A DNA stretch of 12,261 nucleotides, taken from DAIOHQ01 sp036744635 (lineage in GTDB: Bacteria > Planctomycetota > Phycisphaerae > Tepidisphaerales > Tepidisphaeraceae). The DNA lies in assembly GCA_036744635.1 (NCBI GenBank), contig DAIOHQ010000148.1, forward strand, positions 1 through 12,261, given 5' to 3'. The notes beneath the pieces were generated by a model that saw nothing but the letters and a program-made list of their open reading frames with translations, was not told the origin of the DNA and searched no databases. The position numbers were made by a program, and so were the translations under genes. Shown piece after piece: positions 8,001-12,261 of this stretch (positions within the stretch are counted from its first letter, which is position 1; the number at the start of each line of letters is the position of its first letter).

Positions 8001-9688
8001 AGATGGCGCAAGGCGCCAAGCCGGGCGAAGGCGGCCAGCTTCCCGGCCACAAGGTGGATGAATACATCGGCAAGATCCGCCACAGCACCCCCGGCGTCGG
8101 GTTGATCTCGCCCCCGCCACATCACGACATCTATTCAATCGAGGACCTTGCCCAGCTCATTCACGATCTGAAGAACGTGAATCCGGCCGCGCGGGTTAGC
8201 GTGAAGCTGGTGAGCGAAGTCGGCGTCGGCACCGTGGCCGCCGGTGTGGCCAAGGCCAAGGCCGACCACATCCTGATCTCCGGCGATTCCGGCGGCACCG
8301 GGGCATCGCCCCTCACCAGCATCAAGCACGCGGGAATTCCGTGGGAACTGGGATTGGCCGAGACCCAGCAGGTGCTGGTGATGAATGACCTGCGCGGGCG
8401 CATCGTTCTGCAGACCGATGGCCAGATCAAAAGCGGCCGCGATGTGGTGATCGGCGCCCTGCTGGGCGCTGAGGAATTCGGCTTTGCCACCTCGCCGCTG
8501 ATCGCCTCGGGCTGCATCATGATGCGGGTCTGCCACCTCAACACCTGCCCGGTGGGCGTCGCCACCCAGGACCCGGAGCTGCGCCGCAAGTTTGCCGGCA
8601 AGCCCGAGCACGTGATCAACTATTTCTTCTTCATCGCCGAAGAGGTGCGCGAGCTGATGGCCCAGCTTGGCTTCCGCAAGTTCGAGGACATGGTCGGCCA
8701 GGTGGAGATGCTGGAATTCGGCGATGTCTCCAACCATCCCAAGGCGCGGCACCTGGACCTGTCCGTCATCCTGCACAAATCCACCGAGCGGCCGAGCGCG
8801 GCCCTGCACAACATCCAGAAGCAGGACCATGCCCTGGAGAAATCGCTCGATCAGACCCAGCTTCTGAAGCTGGCGGCGCCGGCGCTGGAGCGCGGCGAAA
8901 AAGTCAAAGCCGTGCTGCCGATCAAGAATACCAACCGCACCGTCGGCACCACCCTCTCCGGCGAGATCGCCAAGAAACACGGTTTCGCCGGCCTGCCCGA
9001 TGACACCATCACCTTCAACTTCACCGGCAACGCCGGCCAGAGCTTCGGCTGTTTCCTGGCCCGCGGCATCACCATGCTGCTGGAAGGCGATGCCAACGAT
9101 TATCTCGGCAAAGGGCTCAGCGGCGGCAAGATCGCGGTCTTTCCGCCGAAGAACGCGACCTTCGTTCCTGAAGAGAACATCATCGCCGGCAACGTCATCT
9201 GCTACGGCGCCATCGACGGAGAGATCTATCTCCGCGGCGTCGTCGGCGAACGCTTCTGCGTGCGCAACTCCGGCGCCCGTGCGGTGGTGGAAGGCGTCGG
9301 CGACCATGGCTGCGAATACATGACCGGCGGCCGCGTCGTCGTCATCGGTCCCACCGGCCGGAATTTCGCCGCCGGCATGAGCGGCGGCATCGCCTACGTC
9401 TGGAACCCCAAGAAGTATTTCGAGAACCTGGTGAACGCCGATCTGGTGGAACTGGAAGCGCCCAAGGTGTTCACCCCCGAGGATGTGCAGACAATCCGCT
9501 CCATGCTGGAAAATCACCTTCATTACACCGGCAGCACCGTTGCCAAAGAAATCCTCGCCGACTGGGACAACAAGCTGCAACAGTTCGTCAAAGTGATGCC
9601 GGTGGACTACAAGCGCGCCTTGGCCAACATGGCCGAGATCGAAGAACGAGCCAAAAAGCTCTCCCAACGCCAAACGGCAGGAGTGTAG
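5078..9688 (+). CDS. gltB: Glutamate synthase, large (alpha) subunit
   Basis: A 1536-residue protein, full length for bacterial GltB. It releases ammonia from glutamine and channels it to 2-oxoglutarate, giving two glutamates together with GltD. Domains in order: an N-terminal class II glutamine amidotransferase (20 to about 440), which begins after a short propeptide so that C20 in HDACGVGF becomes the N-terminal nucleophile, followed by NHRGA and SGDGAG; a central domain (about 480-770); the FMN-binding synthase domain (about 820-1210) with GAMSFGSISKEAHE, KSNTGEGGEDPERF and SGDSGGTGAS (1068-1077); a 3Fe-4S motif C1146-x5-C1152-x4-C1157; and a C-terminal glycine-rich GXGXG beta-helix domain (about 1270-1500). 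The ATG at 5078 has a weak GGTGG site 5 bases upstream. The 19-residue propeptide is reasonable for the family. The frame stays open upstream for 200 codons, which is not believed to be coding. The stop overlaps the next start by one base. Confidence 0.97.
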   Translation: MNVYPSAQGLYDPEFEHDACGVGFVCHLKGKASNRIVLQALEMLENMNHRGACGCEENSGDGAGILLRTPDKFLRRKCKALGITLPPLGQYGCGMVFLPRDMVSRRKCERIFEGVVKEYGMVVLGWRDVPTHNKTIGPTPRACEPKIRQVFVGMGETFFNRKDFDRRMYLVRQRAENVIEFHPDLTQRAREDFYICALSANRIIYKGMLTATQLREYFPDLTEPDFESGLAMVHSRFSTNTFPSWSLAHPYRYLAHNGEINALRGNRNWMRARYGSLQSEVFGDELQKMFPICTESGSDSATLDNALQFLCVNGRSLPHAVLMLIPEAWQHNDLMDPDLKAFYEYHACLMEPWDGPASIAFTNGRLIGAVLDRNGLRPSRYYVTKDDLVVMASEVGVLPIKPEDVKQKWRLQPGRIFLIDTEKGRIIDDAEIKQELVDRRPWKDWLADNLVELEKLPAPKEVHATDHGTLLVRQHAFGYTVEDVRMLMTPMAVSGQEALGSMGTDTALACLSDRPQLLYNYFKQLFAQVTNPPLDANFEALVTSLYTYIGREGNLLDETPRHCHLLKLKQPILGNADLAKIRELNGEDLRAKTLPMLFNSSDGAAGLQQALDELCAAAAQAVKDGFSILILSDRGVDADRAPIPSLLATSAVHHHLIRAGTRTQCGLVIETGEAREIHHFCLLIGYGAGAVNPYVAFETIADLHKDGLLPEDLTLKEAEKNYIKAANKGIIKVASKIGISTVQSYRGAQIFEAIGLGKDLVDKYFTGTASRINGIGLDVIAAESLERHRRGFPPIAVDGKTLHAGGFYQWRKGGEYHMYNPDTVAKLQHAVRIDLEAHQKMSEGVRVDSFAAFKEYTKLVNDESRNRCTLRGLLQFKQSTPVPIEEVEPAKSIVKRFVTGAMSFGSISKEAHENLAIAMNRIGGKSNTGEGGEDPERFKPDANGDWRRSAIKQVASARFGVTTEYLVNADELQIKMAQGAKPGEGGQLPGHKVDEYIGKIRHSTPGVGLISPPPHHDIYSIEDLAQLIHDLKNVNPAARVSVKLVSEVGVGTVAAGVAKAKADHILISGDSGGTGASPLTSIKHAGIPWELGLAETQQVLVMNDLRGRIVLQTDGQIKSGRDVVIGALLGAEEFGFATSPLIASGCIMMRVCHLNTCPVGVATQDPELRRKFAGKPEHVINYFFFIAEEVRELMAQLGFRKFEDMVGQVEMLEFGDVSNHPKARHLDLSVILHKSTERPSAALHNIQKQDHALEKSLDQTQLLKLAAPALERGEKVKAVLPIKNTNRTVGTTLSGEIAKKHGFAGLPDDTITFNFTGNAGQSFGCFLARGITMLLEGDANDYLGKGLSGGKIAVFPPKNATFVPEENIIAGNVICYGAIDGEIYLRGVVGERFCVRNSGARAVVEGVGDHGCEYMTGGRVVVIGPTGRNFAAGMSGGIAYVWNPKKYFENLVNADLVELEAPKVFTPEDVQTIRSMLENHLHYTGSTVAKEILADWDNKLQQFVKVMPVDYKRALANMAEIEERAKKLSQRQTAGV

Positions 9689-9690
9689 TG
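9679..9690 (+). promoter_or_regulatory. Ribosome binding site and coupled GTG start of the HEPN gene
   Basis: AGGAG (9679-9683) lies 4 bases before GTG (9688-9690). The G of the GTG is the last base of the gltB stop codon TAG, giving TAGTG. This arrangement favours termination-reinitiation coupling with gltB and selects the GTG over the ATG codons further inside the gene. Confidence 0.7.
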
Positions 9691-10155
9691 GCGAAGCAAA
9701 GAGCGGCAGGACAACGTGGTGATATCAATGCCAATGATTACATGCTGGCGGCGCGGGATCATGCGGCCGTGCTCTCTGCGCTGTATCAGAGTGGACACTA
9801 TGCGATGACGATCTATGCATCGGGCCTGGCAGCGGAATGCCTCTTTCGCGCTTTTCGAGCGAGAAAAGGGCTGGTGTTTCGGTCCGATCATCCGCTTGAG
9901 TCGTTGGCACGGGAAGCTGGTTTTCCCGAGTTGATTCCTGCGGGGCAGCGGCCCGAATTTGATGCGGCTCTGTCCGATCTGATCGTACGATGGCGCAACA
10001 GCCACCGCTTCAGGTCGAACGTGGCTATCCGGCGGTTCTTGAAAGATCTCAAGCTGGATCGCGGCATTAAAGGTGACTTTCTGAAAGAGAATGCACGAGT
10101 GGTATCATCGGGAGCGATGGAATTAGTTACCTTGGGAGTTTTGCGATGGCGCTAA
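9688..10155 (+). CDS. HEPN-like domain protein of unknown function
   Basis: A 155-residue, mostly helical protein without signal peptide or membrane segment. Residues 17-60 (DYMLAARDHAAVLSALYQSG, then YASGLAAECLFRAFRARKG) have the form of the first helices of HEPN domains, where a helical hairpin with GLAAEC.L.A is typical. Later, R101-WRNS-H106 fits the R-x4-6-H motif that forms the active site in many HEPN ribonucleases. The C-terminal part (LKLDRGIKGDFLKENARVV...ELVTLGVLRW, about 121-154) looks like a conserved extension. HEPN proteins are often RNA-cleaving toxins or nucleotide-sensing partners, but nuclease activity here is inference. It starts with GTG inside the gltB stop and overlaps the following small gene by 10 bases, so the three are probably coupled. 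Lines I counted are about 47-55% GC, against 70% in a late gltB line, which hints at separate origin. Confidence 0.7.
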   Translation: MAKQRAAGQRGDINANDYMLAARDHAAVLSALYQSGHYAMTIYASGLAAECLFRAFRARKGLVFRSDHPLESLAREAGFPELIPAGQRPEFDAALSDLIVRWRNSHRFRSNVAIRRFLKDLKLDRGIKGDFLKENARVVSSGAMELVTLGVLRWR

Positions 10156-10397
10156 TCGACGATCTCAGACGAACGCTCCGCGAGCATTTTCCTGATGCCA
10201 CCATCAAGTTGGCCCACTATGGAGACCGCATCGGCGGCTCGCTGGTCTGGCATGGCTTTCAAGATGAGGCCCAGATCGATCGGCAGCTCCGTTTGCGCAA
10301 GGCCGTCACATCGCTCCCGGCACAGGAGCAGTTGAAGGTTTCGTTTATCCTGACGCTCACGCCGAACGAGCACGCTTCGATATTGAAGGCGTCGTAA
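10146..10397 (+). CDS. Small protein of unknown function, HEPN partner, weakly BolA-like
   Basis: An 83-residue soluble protein. It starts with ATG 10 bases inside the HEPN gene, with GGGAG (10134-10138) 7 bases upstream. The layout is helix LIDDLRRTLREHFPD (3-17), strand ATIKLAHY, strand GGSLVWHGF (30-38), helix EAQIDRQLRLRKAVTSL (41-57), and strand LKVSFILTLTPNEH (63-76). The order and the final TPNE recall BolA-fold proteins (F.G...RHR.VY..L ... VHAL.L.T.TPEE), but the BolA histidines are missing, so this is only a suggestion. It does not have the GSxxxD motif of MNT-type nucleotidyltransferases, the usual HEPN partner. Tight coupling to the HEPN gene suggests the two products act together, for example as toxin and antidote or as a two-subunit enzyme. 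The gltD start follows after 39 bases. Confidence 0.65.
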   Translation: MALIDDLRRTLREHFPDATIKLAHYGDRIGGSLVWHGFQDEAQIDRQLRLRKAVTSLPAQEQLKVSFILTLTPNEHASILKAS

Positions 10398-10425
10398 TTG
10401 CGCGCCGGCCAGCTTGTCATGCAAT

Positions 10426-10431
10426 GAAGGA
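10426..10431 (+). promoter_or_regulatory. Ribosome binding site of gltD
   Basis: GAAGGA lies 5 bases before the ATG at 10437. No promoter was recognised in the 39-base gap before gltD, so gltD is probably read from the gltB transcript through the two inserted genes. Confidence 0.6.
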
Positions 10432-10436
10432 CTGCA

Positions 10437-11927
10437 ATGGGAAAGCCAACAGCATTCAAGGAACTTCCTCGCGAGCTGCCGAAGCGGCGGCCGGTGAATT
10501 TGCGCATTCTGGACTGGAACGAAATCTACAACGATTTCCCCGATGAGAAGAAACGCGAGCAGGGGGCGCGCTGCATGGATTGCGGCATTCCCTTTTGCCA
10601 TAACGGCTGCCCGCTGGGCAACGTCATTCCCGACTGGAACGATCTGGTCTATCGCAACCGCTGGCGCGAAGCCCTGGACATGCTGTTCAAGACCAACAAT
10701 TTTCCGGAGTTCACCGGCCGGATCTGCCCCGCCCCCTGCGAAGAGTCGTGCGTGCTGGGGATCAACGAGAAGCCGGTCACGATCAAGAACATCGAAGTCA
10801 GCATCATCGAGCATGCTTTCGAGAATGGCTGGGTGAAGCCCGAGCCGCCGGCGGTGCGCACCGGCAGGAGCGTGGCGGTCATCGGTTCCGGCCCGGCCGG
10901 ACTGGGGTGCGCGGCGCAGCTCAACAAGGCCGGGCATACCGTCACCGTCTTCGAGCGCGCCGACCGCATCGGCGGCCTGCTGATCTATGGGATCCCCAAC
11001 TTCAAGCTGCAGAAGAATGTCGTCGAGCGCCGGGTCAAGCTGATGGAGGCCGAGGGAATCAAATTCGTCACCAGCGCCAACGTCGGCGTCAACGTGAAGA
11101 TCGACGACCTGCGGCGCGACTTCGATGCCATCGTTTTGTGCGGAGGCAGCACGCATCCGCGCGACATCGCCGTCCCCGGCCGCGAGCTTCAGGGCATTTA
11201 CTTCGCCATGCAGTACCTGCCGCTGGCCACCAATCGCGTGCTGGGCGACAAAGTCGATGACCGCGAATTCATCTCCGCCAAGGACAAGCACGTGATCATC
11301 CTGGGCGGGGGGGACACGGGCGCTGACTGCCTGGGCACGGCCATCCGTCAGGGGTGCAAGTCCGTGAAGCAGTTCGAGCTGCTCCCCAAGCCGCCGGAAG
11401 GGCGGACGTGGGATATGCCCTGGCCGAACTGGCCGATGATCTACCGCACGTCCTCGGCGCACGAGGAGGCCAGCGACATTGCCGGCGGGGAAATTCGCGA
11501 CTTCGCCATCAACACCAAGAGCTTTTCCGGCGAAAACGGCGTGGTGAAAAAGCTGCACGGCATCCGTTTGGACTGGGAATTCGCCCCCGGCATGGCCGGC
11601 AAGGCCAGCTCGCGACCGGCCAAGATGAAGGAAATCCCCGGCAGTGACTTCGAGCTGGATTGCGACCTGTGCCTGCTCGCGCTGGGCTTTCTCCATCCCG
11701 AGCATCCCGGCCCGATCCAGCAGCTTGGCCTGACGCTTGACCAGCGCGGCAACGTGCAGGTTGACCAGAATTACATGACCAATTTCGAAGGCGTCTTCGC
11801 CGCCGGCGACATGCGCCGCGGCCAAAGCCTGGTAGTCTGGGCCATCAGCGAAGGCCGCCAGGCGGCGCGCGGAGTTGATGCATTTTTGATGGGCCGAAGC
11901 GATCTGCCGGCGCTGAAGCTGTTTTGA
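10437..11927 (+). CDS. gltD: Glutamate synthase, small (beta) subunit
   Basis: A 496-residue FAD and iron-sulfur flavoprotein, normal length for GltD. It takes electrons from NAD(P)H and passes them through FAD and 4Fe-4S centres to the FMN of GltB. The N-terminal adrenodoxin-reductase-like region carries the cluster cysteines C46-x2-C49-x4-C54-x3-C58 (CMDCGIPFCHNGCPLGN) and C97-x3-C101-x3-C105. A first Rossmann motif, VIGSGPAG (148-155), binds FAD. A second, ILGGGDTG (288-295), binds the pyridine nucleotide. The C-terminal FAD signature is FAAGDMRRGQSLVVWAISEGRQAA (454-477). All expected residues are present, so the subunit should be functional. GltD normally follows gltB directly; here two unrelated small genes (9688-10397) intervene. 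No T-rich terminator is seen immediately after the stop codon. Confidence 0.97.
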   Translation: MGKPTAFKELPRELPKRRPVNLRILDWNEIYNDFPDEKKREQGARCMDCGIPFCHNGCPLGNVIPDWNDLVYRNRWREALDMLFKTNNFPEFTGRICPAPCEESCVLGINEKPVTIKNIEVSIIEHAFENGWVKPEPPAVRTGRSVAVIGSGPAGLGCAAQLNKAGHTVTVFERADRIGGLLIYGIPNFKLQKNVVERRVKLMEAEGIKFVTSANVGVNVKIDDLRRDFDAIVLCGGSTHPRDIAVPGRELQGIYFAMQYLPLATNRVLGDKVDDREFISAKDKHVIILGGGDTGADCLGTAIRQGCKSVKQFELLPKPPEGRTWDMPWPNWPMIYRTSSAHEEASDIAGGEIRDFAINTKSFSGENGVVKKLHGIRLDWEFAPGMAGKASSRPAKMKEIPGSDFELDCDLCLLALGFLHPEHPGPIQQLGLTLDQRGNVQVDQNYMTNFEGVFAAGDMRRGQSLVVWAISEGRQAARGVDAFLMGRSDLPALKLF

Positions 11928-11976
11928 GCATTGACGTTCGCGCAGGGCGGTGGTCTGGACGGAGTGATTTTGAGAT

Positions 11977-12006
11977 GTGGGACATTCTGCGACATTGTGG
12001 GACATG
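11977..12006. repeat. Three tandem 10-bp repeats, GTGGGACATT type
   Basis: Directly adjacent units read GTGGGACATT (11977-11986), CTGCGACATT (11987-11996) and GTGGGACATG (11997-12006). A fourth exact GTGGGACATT lies at 12075-12084. The 10-base period places each copy on the same face of the helix. The role is unknown: it could be a protein-binding array, or the remnant of a dispersed repeat. Confidence 0.6.
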
Positions 12007-12176
12007 GGTTGGTCATTAGTCCTTTGCTTGTCGTCATTTGTGAAGAATGTGGTCGGGGAGGCATTTTTGAGCGGGTGGGACATTTGGGAAGCGGGGTGGG
12101 TTGCAAATTGAAAATTGAAAAATGCACATTTCAAATTTAGGGAGTTGGCGCAGGCGGTGGATGGTTGGTTGGCGAA

Positions 12177-12193
12177 CATGACGGCCTCCTTTT
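12177..12193 (-). other. Strong minus-strand ribosome binding site and ATG
   Basis: On the minus strand AAAAGGAGG (12193-12185), a near-perfect anti-16S match, stands 5 bases before an ATG (12179-12177). A TATAGA sequence lies about 25 bases further upstream (12214-12219). The frame starting here (MFANQPSTACANS...) crosses the AT-rich repeat and stays open antisense to gltD for 675 codons, which looks like a high-GC artefact. It may be the intact start of a gene whose body has been replaced, a short leader peptide, or chance. Confidence 0.3.
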
Positions 12194-12227
12194 GAAAGAA
12201 AGTTCTGTCTCTCTATAGAGGGGCGGA

Positions 12228-12257
12228 GTTGCGCTGGCGGCGCGCCGGGCGCGCAAC
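12228..12257. repeat. GC-rich hairpin at the window edge
   Basis: GTTGCGC (12228-12234) pairs with GCGCAAC (12251-12257), and the enclosed bases include the palindrome GGCGCGCC (12239-12246). No T tract is visible before the window ends, so it cannot be called a terminator. Confidence 0.35.
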
Positions 12258-12261
12258 ACTT

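Larger units (their letters stand above)
11928..12261. other. Region downstream of gltD, no convincing gene
   Basis: The stretch is compositionally different from the genes: it is T/G-rich, then AT-rich. It contains three tandem 10-mers (11977-12006) with a further GTGGGACATT at 12075-12084. An AT-rich segment (12110-12137) repeats AAATTGAAAATTGAAAAATG and returns as CATTTCAAATTT, partly an inverted copy. A strong minus-strand ribosome binding site lies at 12185-12193, and a hairpin at 12228-12257. Such sequence resembles degenerate intergenic repeats rather than a gene. Confidence 0.5.

Noticed and set aside
5093..8125. Minus-strand open frame of 1010 codons across gltB
   Set aside because: It is antisense to a clearly functional gltB with all catalytic motifs. 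Its His/Arg/Gln/Ala-rich translation is what antisense of high-GC coding DNA gives.
8135..9673. Minus-strand open frame of 512 codons across the 3' half of gltB
   Set aside because: Antisense artefact of a GC-rich gene; no domain is recognisable and no ribosome binding site decides a start.
10152..12179. Minus-strand open frame of 675 codons across gltD and the downstream spacer
   Set aside because: Its body is antisense to gltD and the small HEPN partner gene. Only its start signal is unusual and is reported separately.
1..12261. tRNA, rRNA, CRISPR array or insertion sequence with transposase
   Set aside because: I looked for cloverleaf-like stems, regularly spaced direct repeats with unique spacers, and transposase-like proteins and saw none. 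The only repeats are the 190-bp palindrome and the short decamers.

Overview
The window looks like a GC-rich bacterial chromosome segment with ordinary Shine-Dalgarno starts. I suspect a planctomycete, perhaps class Phycisphaerae. The clues are a secreted protein with an Ala/Pro/Thr/Gln-rich segment right after its signal peptide, an HDOD-GGDEF protein of the kind common there, and long intergenic spacers holding palindromic repeats and AATTGAAAATTG-type sequence. This placement is inference, not demonstrated.

Left part (1-4795), all genes on the minus strand. From right to left these are: an HDOD-GGDEF c-di-GMP signalling protein (4795-3308), a small SgcJ/EcaC-type (DUF4440, NTF2-like fold) protein with its own likely promoter (3098-2622), a 12-TM-type MFS transporter (2239-713), and the first 43 codons of an exported protein that runs off the left edge (130-1). 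The gaps contain a plus-strand intrinsic terminator with possible structured RNA before it (494-680) and a 190-bp nested palindromic repeat element (2411-2600).

Right part (4796-12261), genes on the plus strand. A promoter at 5000-5028 reads into gltB (5078-9688), the large subunit of glutamate synthase. gltD, the small subunit, lies at 10437-11927. Together they convert glutamine plus 2-oxoglutarate into two glutamates using a reduced pyridine nucleotide, the GOGAT half of ammonium assimilation. Two small genes sit between them and appear to be translationally coupled to gltB: a HEPN-like protein (9688-10155, GTG start overlapping the gltB stop by one base) and an 83-residue partner (10146-10397, overlapping the HEPN gene by 10 bases). 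The HEPN gene is visibly less GC-rich than gltB. This guest pair inside a core metabolic operon is the most interesting feature of the window.

Downstream of gltD (11928-12261) no convincing gene is seen. The stretch holds three tandem 10-bp repeats, an AT-rich repeat-like segment, a very strong minus-strand ribosome binding site with an ATG, and a GC-rich hairpin at the window edge.
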